A stretch of DNA of 32,067 bases from Fischerella muscicola SAG 1427-1 = PCC 73103. GTDB taxonomy: Bacteria; Cyanobacteriota; Cyanobacteriia; Cyanobacteriales; Nostocaceae. The notes beneath the pieces are model-generated. The model was not told where the DNA came from. It worked only from the letters and a program-made list of their open reading frames with translations, and ran no database searches. The stretch lies in the NCBI RefSeq assembly GCF_000317245.1, contig NZ_AJLJ01000179.1, positions 1-32,067 on the forward strand, given 5' to 3'. Shown one piece after another: positions 7,403 to 17,396 of the stretch; the first letter of the stretch is position 1, and every line of letters starts with the position of its first letter. A program made the translations under genes and the position numbers.

Positions 7403-9940
7403 ATGCAGGTTATTATCAAGCCAGAAACTCTACGGCTTCGGATTGCCAACCGTATCCGTCTCTCCTCAGAATTGCAAGATGTTTTGACAACAACGGTGGC
7501 AGAATTACGCTCATTTCTTGCAAGCGATCGCGTCAAGATTTACAAATTTCATCCGGATCAAAGTGGTCAAGTGATTGCTGAATCTGTGGATAGTAATAAG
7601 TTACCTTCGCTACTAGGTTTAAATTTTCCCGCAGATGATATTCCGCCGGAAGCTAGAGAACTATTTATCAATTCACGGGTACGTTCAATAGTGAATGTTG
7701 ATACTCAACAAATTGGTCGCATTCCCCTATGTGAAGATTTGGAAGACGCAGAAAATTTTTCTGAACAAGACTTTTACCGTCCGGTAGATCCCTGTCATGT
7801 GGAATACCTAACAGCGATGGGGGTTAAGTCTTCTGTTGTAGTTCCGATTATGCATCACAACCAACTTTGGGGACTGTTGGTATCTCACGATTCGGAATCT
7901 CGTTTGATTCCAGAATCAGAATTAGAAGTGTTACAAATGGTGGTTGATCAACTTTCTCTAGCGATCGCTCAAAGTACTCTGACTATCCAAGCTAAGGAAA
8001 AAGCTACAAGGGAAACCACCAGCAAACGTATTGCTACCCTGCTGCATTCATTACCCACAATTGAGTATCAGTCAGCTTTAGCAGAAACCATCGCTGCTTT
8101 CGGTGGTTCTGGTGGTAGGCTTTGCATTAAAAATCCAGCCGTGATGGAAAGCTTTGGGAATTGCTTGCAAATTGATAACGAGCATATCAAGGTTTATGCT
8201 TACGGCAAACAACCCATGATCCCAGACCAAGCAAAATACAGACATATGGAACAATATAATGTCTGGCAAGAACGCTACAAGTCTGGTAAATATCATATTT
8301 GGGCGATTTCAGACGTCTATAAAATTCCTGGTTTGCGAACTTTGCAAGTTGCTTTTCGAGCAACCAAAATTCGCAGCATTTTAATGATTCCACTCAATTA
8401 TCGTCAAGAATTGCTGGGATATTTAAGTATTTTCCGGGACGAAGTTGAAACAAAAATTCTCTGGGCGGGTGAATTTGATCCTGATGGACGACAACTGTAT
8501 CCCCGTCAATCGTTTGAAGTTTGGCAAGAATTGAAAACAGCACAACCTCGTGACTGGAGTGTCGAAGAAGTAGAATTAGCACGAGAATTAGGTCAACAAT
8601 TTGCCTTTGCAATTCACGAAAACGAGCAATCTCAACAGATACGGATGCTTGTTACCAACGCCAGCACTCAAGTTCAACAAGATACTACTAACTTAGAACA
8701 GTCAGTCAAACAACAACAAGCCCTTTCAGAGGTGATTGCGAAAATCAGAACCTCTCTTGATATTGAGACGATTTTTCAAACGACTAGCAAAGAAGTTTGT
8801 CAATTATTGCAAGCGGATCGTGTGAGTGTTTATCGCTTCAACAGTGATTGGGGTGGTGAATTTGTCGGTGATTATGAGGTGAGTAACCCAGAGTGGTTAC
8901 ATTTATCTAAACTCGGCGTCAATACAGTTTGGAACGATACTTATTTACAACAAACACAAGGGGGACGTTACCGCAACAATCAGACGCTGGCGGTAGATGA
9001 TATTTATCAAATGAAATTTGAGCAATGTCATATCCAGCTTTTGGAACAGTACCAGATTAAAGCCTTTGCGATCGCTCCGATTTTTGTTGGCGAACAACTT
9101 TGGGGTTTACTCGCTGCTTATCAACACTCAAACCCTCGCCATTGGGAATCTTCTGACATTGACTTTCTAGCTCAAACAGCAGCCCAACTGGGAGTAGCAC
9201 TTCAGCAAGCTGAGTTACTTGCACAAACAAAACAACAGGCTGTTGAATTGCAAAAGGCAGCAGAACAACAGCAGTTATTATTGGATGTGGTGACAAAAAT
9301 CCGCGCCTCTCTCGAACTAACGACGATTTTTCAAACGACTACCAAAGAACTTTGTCAATTACTGCAAGCGGATCGTGTGAGTGTTTATCGCTTTAACAAT
9401 GATTGGAGTGGTGAATTTGTCGGTAGTTTTGAAGCAGCTAATCCAGAGTGGTCAAATTTAGACAAATTTGGCATTAATACTATTTGGCATGATACTTACT
9501 TACAAGAAACACAAGGGGGACGCTATCGCCACAATCAAACATGCGTCGTTGATGACATTTATCAAATGGAATTTACTCCCTGTCATCTTGAGATTTTAGA
9601 ACAATTTCAGATCAAAGCCTTTGCGATCGCTCCGATTTTTGTCGGTCAAAAACTTTGGGGTTTGCTAGCAGCTTATCAACACTCAGCCCCCCGCCACTGG
9701 GATTCATCTGACATTAAATTCCTCAGTCAAATAGCAGCCCAACTTGGGGTAGCACTTCAGCAAGTTGAATTGCTTGCTAAAACTCAACAGCAAGCAGGTG
9801 ATTTACGAAAAGCACTGGATGAATTGCAAGCTACAGGAGAACAGAAACAGTTCTTGATTAGAGTTGTGGAAAAGATGCGGAAGTCTTTGACATTTTCTGC
9901 ATACGATCACAATTTTGATGAAAATTCACCACTTAAGTAA
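7403..9940 (+). CDS. Knotless phytochrome / cyanobacteriochrome: GAF-PHY-GAF-GAF, no output domain
   Basis: This is a predicted bilin photoreceptor of 845 residues from ATG 7403; an in-frame TTG at 7394 adds three residues but has no ribosome site. GAF1 (about 20-195) has the phytochrome PADDIPPEAR motif and PCHVEYLTAMGV with candidate chromophore Cys131. A PHY-like domain (about 210-405) shows tongue motifs WAGEF and PRQSF, so the front half is a Cph2-type (PAS-less) phytochrome. GAF2 and GAF3 (about 440-605 and 625-790) are cyanobacteriochrome-like, with Cys542 and Cys727 before His, no DXCF motif, and Trp-x-Asp-Thr (510 and 695) as in red/green types. The tail has the first ~15 residues of another GAF-like helix (QFLIRVVEKMRKSL), then stops. 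No kinase, GGDEF, EAL or MCP domain is present. Confidence 0.88.
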   Translation: MQVIIKPETLRLRIANRIRLSSELQDVLTTTVAELRSFLASDRVKIYKFHPDQSGQVIAESVDSNKLPSLLGLNFPADDIPPEARELFINSRVRSIVNVDTQQIGRIPLCEDLEDAENFSEQDFYRPVDPCHVEYLTAMGVKSSVVVPIMHHNQLWGLLVSHDSESRLIPESELEVLQMVVDQLSLAIAQSTLTIQAKEKATRETTSKRIATLLHSLPTIEYQSALAETIAAFGGSGGRLCIKNPAVMESFGNCLQIDNEHIKVYAYGKQPMIPDQAKYRHMEQYNVWQERYKSGKYHIWAISDVYKIPGLRTLQVAFRATKIRSILMIPLNYRQELLGYLSIFRDEVETKILWAGEFDPDGRQLYPRQSFEVWQELKTAQPRDWSVEEVELARELGQQFAFAIHENEQSQQIRMLVTNASTQVQQDTTNLEQSVKQQQALSEVIAKIRTSLDIETIFQTTSKEVCQLLQADRVSVYRFNSDWGGEFVGDYEVSNPEWLHLSKLGVNTVWNDTYLQQTQGGRYRNNQTLAVDDIYQMKFEQCHIQLLEQYQIKAFAIAPIFVGEQLWGLLAAYQHSNPRHWESSDIDFLAQTAAQLGVALQQAELLAQTKQQAVELQKAAEQQQLLLDVVTKIRASLELTTIFQTTTKELCQLLQADRVSVYRFNNDWSGEFVGSFEAANPEWSNLDKFGINTIWHDTYLQETQGGRYRHNQTCVVDDIYQMEFTPCHLEILEQFQIKAFAIAPIFVGQKLWGLLAAYQHSAPRHWDSSDIKFLSQIAAQLGVALQQVELLAKTQQQAGDLRKALDELQATGEQKQFLIRVVEKMRKSLTFSAYDHNFDENSPLK

Positions 9941-10129
9941 AATTTTGGACTGTTACTATGTCTGATTCATGAAAAACAGAATTATAATTTGCTGATTTCA
10001 CGTGTTTTGAAATTAAATTTACCTAAATTAAAGCAGGGTAAATTAGTTTGATTTTCCTATTTGCATCTACCAGACAGAAAAAATTGTTGATCTTATTATC
10101 TAGCTTAATAAAATTTATTTGCTAACAAG

Positions 10130-11314
10130 TTAATCATTTTGCACATTCGTATCTGCTTGTGATTTTACCCACAACAAGAAAGGAATTGCTAACAGTTGAC
10201 TAATAACGGAAAAGCCAATTAAAAAAGTAATTGACCAATCGTATAAAACACCCATCAGAGTACTACCTAAAAACCATGCCAAACCATAGCCAGCACTGAA
10301 TATTCCATAAGCAGAAGCCCGTTTATATTTTGGTACAATACCAGCAATGGTAGCTTTTAAAATTGATTCTTGAGCGCCCATACCAATCCCCCACAAAATC
10401 ATACCTGTAAGGGCAAAACTCGTGTTACCAGAAAAAGTTAATGGTGCAAATAAGCAGGAAATCAGCACTGCTAAAATCAAGATAAATATGCCACTACGGT
10501 CAAATAATCGCCCAAATATCAGTGCTGCCACAGCATCGACGCCCATCGCCAATGCATAAATTAAAGGAATTATTAACCCAGAAGCAATATCTTGCTTTTG
10601 TAAGTGATAGGCAATGAGGGGAAAGTCTGCATATCCAGCTGCTACAAGGGCGACAGCACCCAAATAAATCCAAAAAACTTGTGGTAATGTTTCCTGCTGT
10701 TGGCTAGTTGTTTCTGCTTCTAAATCTTGGGGGTTGGGATATAAATAAGGCAATATTAATAGCATTATTAAACCCAAAATTGCTGGCACGATCAGAATGA
10801 GAAAACTATTTTGATAACCGCCCTGAAAATATAAAACAGCCGCAACAGCTAAAGGCCCCATAACTGCACCAGTCTGATCCATCGCTTCATGCAGTCCAAA
10901 GCCAAAGCCTCTACCAATCTGACTGACGCCGTGAGACAGCAGTGCATCACGGGGTGGTGTGCGAATAGCTTTACCTGTACGTTCAGCAATCATCAAACCT
11001 GCTGCAACTTCCCATCTACCTGCTAAAGCTAAAAGGGGGACGACAGCGGTATTTACAAAGTAACCAATAGTGGTGATATTCCAATATTGATGTGTTCTGT
11101 CGCTTAAATAACCAATTGCAAGACGCAAGCCGTAACCGACTAATTCCCCAAATCCAGCTATTAAGCCGACTAAAGTGCCACTAGCTCCCAAAGTTTCGAG
11201 ATACGCACCTGTAATGCTACGCGCTCCCTCATAAGTAGCATCCGCACATAAACTGACAAAACCAAGTAAGATTACAAATTTTAAGGCAGTGGTGTTTTTT
11301 GCCATTCCCTGCAT
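10130..11314 (-). CDS. MFS transporter
   Basis: This 394-residue major facilitator superfamily permease has about 12 hydrophobic helices. The loop after helix 2 (GYLSDRTHQYW) is a form of the MFS motif A, and a second-half version (IFGRLFDRSG) lies near 265-275. RTPPRDALLSHGVSQIGRGFGFGLHEAMDQTGAVMGPL is typical of an uncharacterised cyanobacterial and proteobacterial subgroup. The substrate is unknown. ATG at 11314 is used; a second ATG at 11305 is also possible. A fragment that looks like the C-terminal end of a related transporter lies just upstream. Confidence 0.88.
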   Translation of the reverse strand: MQGMAKNTTALKFVILLGFVSLCADATYEGARSITGAYLETLGASGTLVGLIAGFGELVGYGLRLAIGYLSDRTHQYWNITTIGYFVNTAVVPLLALAGRWEVAAGLMIAERTGKAIRTPPRDALLSHGVSQIGRGFGFGLHEAMDQTGAVMGPLAVAAVLYFQGGYQNSFLILIVPAILGLIMLLILPYLYPNPQDLEAETTSQQQETLPQVFWIYLGAVALVAAGYADFPLIAYHLQKQDIASGLIIPLIYALAMGVDAVAALIFGRLFDRSGIFILILAVLISCLFAPLTFSGNTSFALTGMILWGIGMGAQESILKATIAGIVPKYKRASAYGIFSAGYGLAWFLGSTLMGVLYDWSITFLIGFSVISQLLAIPFLLWVKSQADTNVQND

Positions 11315-11384
11315 CTTTATTGATGTTTTACCCTTCTAATTGAATCATTAAGTTTTGCCAAAAACCGTTTGGTAAAAACAGCCT

Positions 11385-11633
11385 TTATCTATTTTCTATG
11401 TTTTCTTGAGCGTATGCTTTCAGAATCACAAATACACTCAATAAACTCACAACTGCACTGATGATAAACGTCAGGGTGTATCCTGTTCGTTGAGCAAGAA
11501 TTCCACTGAGAATCGTATCAGAAGTTTCAGGCAATCTTTTATCTAAAAAACTTACCAGTATTTTTACTGAAGACAAAATTATTAAAAAAATGAAAAATAG
11601 TTTATATTTGCTGTTCATGCATGAAAAAAACAT
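11385..11633 (-). pseudogene. Probable remnant of an MFS transporter C-terminus
   Basis: This 82-codon ORF has an unconvincing N-terminus (MFFSCMNSKYKLFF...). Its second half, about ILSGILAQRTGYTLTFIISA (42-61), reads like the loop and last helices of an MFS transporter. It lies 70 bp upstream of, and on the same strand as, an intact MFS gene. No ribosome site is evident. I infer a decayed fragment, perhaps of a duplicated or replaced transporter. A genuine small two-helix protein is the alternative. Confidence 0.5.
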
Positions 11634-11808
11634 GTAGAAAACAAAATTTTAGCTCCTTTTTTTCTGTCTACTGAATTCCACTGTATGACAGTATTCAGAA
11701 ATGTTGAATGTTAAGAAAACCCCGATATACGTTATCAGTACTCCACCTACCGTTGCTAGCCCAATAACTAATAATTTTCCTGATACAGACTTTTTTTTAT
11801 CAAATGCA

Positions 11809-11898
11809 TTAATTTAGTAGCCCCACAATAACAGTAAGGATAGCGGTAAGGATAGCGAGCAGTAACAATAATAATATTTTGATTTGTTCTGGTCTCAT
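11809..11898 (-). CDS. Possible 29-aa single-helix membrane peptide
   Basis: ATG at 11898 opens MRPEQIKILLLLLLAILTAI and continues to a stop at 11809, which is 29 residues and almost entirely one transmembrane helix. The ribosome site is weak. Directly after it, in another frame (11814 to 11649), an ATG-less frame of about 50 codons encodes a second hydrophobic segment (GKLLVIGLATVGGVLITYIG). The pair may be small membrane proteins or debris of a larger gene. Confidence 0.35.
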   Translation of the reverse strand: MRPEQIKILLLLLLAILTAILTVIVGLLN

Positions 11899-12355
11899 AG
11901 TTATAGAAATCAAAAGTTGATGGCTAGAGAAAAATCTTAATTGCCACTTAAGTCACATCGCCATTGACTAGCTATGTATTAGAAAAACAAAATCTATGTC
12001 TAGACACTCTAAAATAGCCAGAGCATCTCAAAAGAATCTCTAAATCAATTCTCATCTTTAATTAAATTCAAAATTCTTCAGTCAATTCCAGAATTATGAC
12101 TCAATCTTTCTTTCTCGTTGGTGTTCTATACTGTGGGATATCAATGTATATCTATAAGGAACATTACTTGAATCTTGCTAAGTATACTGAGAAAGAAACC
12201 TTTGTATAGCAAGCTTCTAGCCAGCTTGTTTTTTCAAAAATTAAATAGGAGTCCTATATAAGCATCTTGGTAATTTAATAATCTTTACCCTCTAACCGAT
12301 TCACAACTTTCACTGATACACTTGAACTTTCCGCCTTGCCAAATAATCAGCGCCT
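11899..12355. other. Gene-poor region upstream of smc
   Basis: This AT-rich stretch holds one 37-codon ORF on the plus strand (12096-12209, beginning MTQSFFLVGVLYCGISMYIY) without a ribosome site, which I do not accept as a gene without homologues. No clear hairpin or promoter is seen. Confidence 0.35.
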
Positions 12356-15300
12356 ATGGTGCATATAAAAAGGGTTGAACTTACCAATTTTAAATCCTTC
12401 GGTGGCACTACCTCTGTCCCTCTGCTATCGGGGTTTACTGTTGTTTCTGGGCCAAATGGTTCCGGGAAATCGAATATTCTCGATTCGCTGCTATTTTGCT
12501 TAGGACTCGCCAGTTCTAAGGGAATGCGTGCTGATCGCTTACCTGATCTTGTCAACACGACTCAAACTAGCAAGTCTCGTGCTGCTGTGGAAGCGATTGT
12601 GACGGTGACGTTTGATTTATCTGATCATGAACCAGATGAATTTTTAGAAATGGAACCGATTGTTTCCACTGTCGAAGTTGATACCCTCGACGATCAACCA
12701 GAACAAGCAGAACAGGAAGCACAACAAACAGAAGACGAAAAAAATCGCAAACAAAAAATCCGCGCCATTGCTGGTGGAGAGTGGAGTGTCACTCGGAGGT
12801 TACGTGTTACTCCCCAAGGAACTTATACATCAAACTATTACATTAATGGAATCTCTAGTACTCTGACAGAGTTACACGAAGAATTAGAACGTCTACGCGT
12901 TTATCCAGAAGGTTACAACGTCGTTTTGCAAGGGGACGTCACTAGCATTATTTCGATGAATGCGCGGGAAAGGCGGGAAATTATTGATGAGTTGGCAGGG
13001 GTGGCATCCTTTGACCGTAAAATTAATCAAGCGAAAAATACTCTGGAAGAAGTCAGAGAAAAAGAAGACAGTTGTCGAATTATTGAAACCGAATTAACCG
13101 CACAGTGCGATCGCCTGTCGCAAGATAAAGCCAAAGCCGAAAAATACCAAAAACTCCGCACTGAATATCTGGAAAAACAAAAGTGGGAAGCGGTGTTATC
13201 TTGGCGTACCCTGCAAAATCATCAAGAAAAGTTAGCTAATCAAATTCAAGCAGGCGATCGCACTTCCAGCGAACTCACCGAACAACTCACTCACCTTAAC
13301 ACCCAAATTACCCAAAAAAATCTTGAACTTGACCAACTCAACGCCCGTGTGAAAGCATTGGGAGAAGAAGAACTTTTAGCAGTACAAGCAATTCTGGCAA
13401 ACCAAGAAGCCGAACGTAAACAACTCCAGCGTCAACAAACTGAACTCGAAACAGCATCCCAAGAAACAGCCAAGCGTCTAACTCAAACTCAGCAAGAAAT
13501 TCAACAGCATCAGCAAACTATAGAACAATTGTTGCAACAACAAAATGTAGAGACTTTACATGTAACGTCTCTACAACAAGAACGCGACGCAGTTCAACAA
13601 GAATTAGAAAATTCTCGCCAAGCAGCAGCAGAAATTGCTTCTGCTTCGGAAGCGTGGGTACAACAACAAACTGCACTCAATCGCCAAATTGAAACTTTAC
13701 TCCAAACCGTCGAACCCCAACGCACGGAACAAGCGCAGCTAAGGGAACGCAACAACCAACTACAACAGCAAATTCAAGAACAAACCCAGTTAATTCAAAC
13801 AGTAGAACCGCAACTTGCAGAAAAACAAACTGAGTGTAGTCGCCTAGAAACTGAATTTAATTCCTCTAGCGAACCGATTCAAGAATTAGCAGAAAATCTC
13901 ACAGCTACAGAACAAGAATTACAAATCCAACAAGAAACCCAAAAGCGCCTTTTACAAGAACAGCGCGAAAAACAACGCCAGTTGGATAAATTAGAAGCAC
14001 AGGCGCAAGCACAGCAAGAAGTTCAAGGAACTGGCGCCAGTAAAGCCATTCTCCAATCAGGAATGTCTGGGATTTGTGGGCTGGTTGTCAAGTTAGGACG
14101 AGTGGAACCACGTTTTCAACTCGCTTTGGAAATTGCTGCTGGTGCAAGGTTGGGACATATTGTGGTGGAGAATGATTCTGTCGCCGCAGCTGGAATTGAA
14201 TTATTAAAGCAAAAACGGGCGGGGAGAGCAACTTTTTTACCCTTAAACAAAATTCAAGCACCCAGGTTTACACCCGACGCCACCCTGCGTTTAGCTCAAG
14301 GTTTTATCGGTTATGCTGTGAACTTGGTAGAGTGTGCGCCGCGTTATCGCGATGTGTTCGCTTACGTTTTTGGAAATACAGTCGTGTTTTCCACCTTAGA
14401 AAACGCGCGGAAAAATTTGGGACTTTACCGGATTGTCACCCTCGAAGGCGAATTGTTAGAAACTAGCGGTGCGATGACTGGCGGTAGCGTTTTTCAACGT
14501 TCGGCGTTACGCTTTGGTAGTGGTGAAACGGCGGAATCCGATGAAGTAATTGCACTGAAAAAGCGATTGGAGGATATTGAAAGAATTTTAGAGCGTTGTA
14601 CCGAAGCGATCGCATCCCTTTCAATTCGCGCTAAACAACTTTCCCAAGAATTAACAGAAGCACGTCAAACACGGCGCGAACAGCAATTACAGCTAGAACA
14701 GTTACAAAAAGAAATTAAAACTCTGACTTCGCAGTTAGAAACCACGCGATCGCAACTTAGCCAAAATACCGAAAAACTAACTTCTGCTCAATCACGTTTA
14801 GAAATACTGGATCGGGATTTACCAGGACAAGAGCAACAATTACAACAACTGCGCCACGCACTTGCAGAGTTAGAAGCCTCCCAAACTCCCCAGGAATGGC
14901 AGCAAATCCAAGCTGTAATTAAAGAACAAGAGCAACAATTACAACAACGTGATCAAGCCTTACGAACAGCAGAACAAAACCTCAAAGACTTAGAAAATCA
15001 GCAACAGCGCTTACAGGAGAAAATCCAAGAATCCGAACAACGTATTATTGAATACCAAACCCAACAAACCTCTTGTACAGACGCGATTCATCGCGTCTCC
15101 CATGAAATCACCACCACAGACGAACAAATCTCCCAAACCCGCCAGCGTTTAACTCAAATGGAAGCGAATTTAGGAGAAGAAAAACAAAAACGCGATCGCA
15201 CCGAACAGGAATTGCGTGCTGACACCCAGCGTCAACAACAACTAGAGTGGGAAATTCAAAAACTCCAAGAAACCCAGCAAACACGCCGGGAAGAACTCGC

Positions 15301-16036
15301 CAACGTCCAAGCACAACTGCAAACAGTAGTCGCTGACTTACCATCGCCATTACCAGAAGTACCAGATAAAGTTGATTTAGAAGACTTACAAAAAGAATTG
15401 CGATCGCTTGCCAAACGTCTACAAGCAATGGAACCTGTTAATATGCTGGCGTTAGAACAATACGAACGTACACAAAAACGGTTAGAAGAACTCAGTCAAA
15501 AATTGCAGACATTGGAAGCAGAACGCACCGAATTATTATTACGAATTGAAAACTTTACCACACTCCGCCAACGTGCTTTTAAAGAAGCTTTCGACGCCGT
15601 CAATGAAAACTTTAAATCCATTTTTGCCACCCTTTCTGAGGGTGACGGCTATTTACAACTCGACAATCCCGAAGATCCCTTTAGCAGTGGCTTAAACTTA
15701 GTCGCCCACCCCAAAGGTAAACCAGTGCAGCGCCTTGCTTCCATGTCTGGCGGAGAAAAATCTCTCACCGCCTTAAGCTTTATTTTTGCCCTCCAAAGAT
15801 ATCGTCCCTCGCCATTTTATGCCTTTGATGAAGTAGATATGTTTCTCGATGGAGCAAACGTAGAACGATTAGCTAAAATGATTAAACAACAGGCGCAACA
15901 AGCACAATTTATAGTTGTGAGTTTGCGTCGCCCGATGATAGAATCAGCCGAACGCACAATTGGCGTTACTCAAGCCAGAGGTGCTTTTACTCAAGTATTG
16001 GGCATTAAATTACAATCGTCTAATACATCTGCTTGA
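12356..16036 (+). CDS. smc: Chromosome segregation protein SMC
   Basis: This 1226-residue SMC ATPase is the core of condensin-like chromosome organisation. The N-terminal head has Walker A GPNGSGKSN (32-40). Long Gln/Glu-rich coiled coils (about 215-560 and 715-1060) flank a hinge (about 565-705, with SGICGLVVKLGRVEPRF and GAMTGGS). The C-terminal head carries the ABC signature MSGGEKSLTAL (~1129) and Walker B FYAFDEVDMFLDG (~1154). An acidic, low-complexity insert (about 100-137) in the N-terminal head is of a kind seen in cyanobacterial SMCs. Many coiled-coil codons are Gln (CAA), giving locally repetitive DNA. The PRC-barrel gene follows 57 bp downstream and may share its transcript. Confidence 0.97.
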   Translation: MVHIKRVELTNFKSFGGTTSVPLLSGFTVVSGPNGSGKSNILDSLLFCLGLASSKGMRADRLPDLVNTTQTSKSRAAVEAIVTVTFDLSDHEPDEFLEMEPIVSTVEVDTLDDQPEQAEQEAQQTEDEKNRKQKIRAIAGGEWSVTRRLRVTPQGTYTSNYYINGISSTLTELHEELERLRVYPEGYNVVLQGDVTSIISMNARERREIIDELAGVASFDRKINQAKNTLEEVREKEDSCRIIETELTAQCDRLSQDKAKAEKYQKLRTEYLEKQKWEAVLSWRTLQNHQEKLANQIQAGDRTSSELTEQLTHLNTQITQKNLELDQLNARVKALGEEELLAVQAILANQEAERKQLQRQQTELETASQETAKRLTQTQQEIQQHQQTIEQLLQQQNVETLHVTSLQQERDAVQQELENSRQAAAEIASASEAWVQQQTALNRQIETLLQTVEPQRTEQAQLRERNNQLQQQIQEQTQLIQTVEPQLAEKQTECSRLETEFNSSSEPIQELAENLTATEQELQIQQETQKRLLQEQREKQRQLDKLEAQAQAQQEVQGTGASKAILQSGMSGICGLVVKLGRVEPRFQLALEIAAGARLGHIVVENDSVAAAGIELLKQKRAGRATFLPLNKIQAPRFTPDATLRLAQGFIGYAVNLVECAPRYRDVFAYVFGNTVVFSTLENARKNLGLYRIVTLEGELLETSGAMTGGSVFQRSALRFGSGETAESDEVIALKKRLEDIERILERCTEAIASLSIRAKQLSQELTEARQTRREQQLQLEQLQKEIKTLTSQLETTRSQLSQNTEKLTSAQSRLEILDRDLPGQEQQLQQLRHALAELEASQTPQEWQQIQAVIKEQEQQLQQRDQALRTAEQNLKDLENQQQRLQEKIQESEQRIIEYQTQQTSCTDAIHRVSHEITTTDEQISQTRQRLTQMEANLGEEKQKRDRTEQELRADTQRQQQLEWEIQKLQETQQTRREELANVQAQLQTVVADLPSPLPEVPDKVDLEDLQKELRSLAKRLQAMEPVNMLALEQYERTQKRLEELSQKLQTLEAERTELLLRIENFTTLRQRAFKEAFDAVNENFKSIFATLSEGDGYLQLDNPEDPFSSGLNLVAHPKGKPVQRLASMSGGEKSLTALSFIFALQRYRPSPFYAFDEVDMFLDGANVERLAKMIKQQAQQAQFIVVSLRRPMIESAERTIGVTQARGAFTQVLGIKLQSSNTSA

Positions 16037-16093
16037 GTTTTTGTTAATAATAGTGTATAGATAACCGGATTCGAGATCAGGACTCGGTATAGA

Positions 16094-17089
16094 ATGACCT
16101 CTGAACAAATAATTAGGCGTTCCGATATTTTAAATACCCAGGTGATTACCCGTGACAACGGGAAACGGCTAGGCATAGTCAGTCAAGTCTGGGTGGATGT
16201 AGATCAGCGAGAGGTTGTGGCTCTTGGCTTACGAGACAGCCTGATCTCCGTGTCTGGCATACCCCGCTATATGTACCTCAACAACATCAACCAAATCGGG
16301 GATGTAATTTTGGTTGATAACGAGGATGTCATCGAAGACATTGAGGTTGAGGCTTTCAGCAACCTGATAAATTGGGAAGTAATTACAGAGACAGGAGAAG
16401 TCTTAGGAAAAGTCCGGGGCTTCAAGTTCAACGGCGAGAACGGGAAAATATATTCTATCACTATCGCCTCTTTAGGACTACCCCAAATTCCTGATTCCTT
16501 CCTGAGTACCTACGAACTGTCTATCGAAGAAATCGTCAGCACAGGCCCCAACAGATTGATTGTCTTCGAGGGTGCAGAAGAACGGGTAACTCAGTTAACA
16601 GTTGGTATTCTAGAGCGCCTTGGTATCGGTAAAGCGCCTTGGGAACGCGAAGACGTCGAAGATTACAACTACGCACCGCGTCAAGTCGCACCTTCCAACC
16701 AACTACCAAGCGGAGTCCCTATTGAACCAATCAAACCCAAGATTCGCACACCCGAACCTGTAGCACAACAGGAATGGGACGAAGACTATTACGAAGAAGA
16801 ACGTCCCCAACGGCGGGTGATGGAAGCACGAGCCTACGAGTCCATCCGCTACGAAGAAGAAGAGGAAGAAGACAACTGGAGTGAAGCCACGGGTAAAGAT
16901 AAGTACGAAGCCCAACCCTACGAACCACCCCAACCTTACACCGCCAAATCATCTTATACAGAAGAATATGATGATTACGACGATGAACTGAAGCGCGACG
17001 CTTGGGACGACGAACCACCGCAGCCGGTGAACATTCCCAAGAAAGTCAAAGAGAAAATGCCAGAGTACGAAGAAGAAGGTGGCTATTAA
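16094..17089 (+). CDS. PRC-barrel domain protein with acidic Tyr/Pro-rich tail
   Basis: This 331-residue protein has two PRC-barrel-like beta domains (about 5-80, with DILNTQVITRDNGKRLGIVS, and about 88-165, with NWEVITETGEVLGKVRGFKF). A long, probably disordered tail (about 195-331) follows, very rich in Glu, Asp, Tyr and Pro. There is no signal peptide or membrane helix. The gene directly follows smc on the same strand, a pairing that suggests a link to chromosome or cell-division functions, but that is inference. The exact role is unknown. Confidence 0.8.
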   Translation: MTSEQIIRRSDILNTQVITRDNGKRLGIVSQVWVDVDQREVVALGLRDSLISVSGIPRYMYLNNINQIGDVILVDNEDVIEDIEVEAFSNLINWEVITETGEVLGKVRGFKFNGENGKIYSITIASLGLPQIPDSFLSTYELSIEEIVSTGPNRLIVFEGAEERVTQLTVGILERLGIGKAPWEREDVEDYNYAPRQVAPSNQLPSGVPIEPIKPKIRTPEPVAQQEWDEDYYEEERPQRRVMEARAYESIRYEEEEEEDNWSEATGKDKYEAQPYEPPQPYTAKSSYTEEYDDYDDELKRDAWDDEPPQPVNIPKKVKEKMPEYEEEGGY

Positions 17090-17396
17090 ATCAGTTAGCT
17101 AGAGACGCGATTATACTCTTACGAGAAGCCGCTCTTACGAGCGTCTACGCGTCTGTACAGTGAGCAAGGGTTAATAATCTGCGAGTAAAGATCCCCGACT
17201 TTTTAGAAAAGTCGGGGATCTTTCAATGAGGGGTAATTTAGAAAGTTCGTAGTCAGCACTTTAGTGCTAGTGCTGATACCATTTTTATTAATTGAAAAGT
17301 CCTTAGAACAAAACTGAAATATTTCAAAAATCTCTATCACCTGTAATACCATAGCTGGTATTGTGAAAGCGGCAAGACCAAAGCAAAAGTAAAACA
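17090..17396. other. Intergenic region with three hairpin repeats
   Basis: AGACGCG (17103-17109) and CGCGTCT (17148-17154) pair around a 38-nt loop. A very strong hairpin at 17187-17223 follows (own entry). AGCACTTTAGTGCT (17255-17268), preceded by GTTCGTAGTC, is half of the composite repeat seen at 25864-25921. No gene is seen. Confidence 0.5.
17187..17223. terminator. Strong bidirectional hairpin (GATCCCCGAC repeat, copy 2)
   Basis: A 17-bp perfect stem (AAAGATCCCCGACTTTT, 17187-17203, with its complement at 17207-17223) has a 3-nt loop. A/T flanks on both arms give it terminator character in either direction. It lies about 100 bp after the PRC-barrel gene. Confidence 0.7.
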
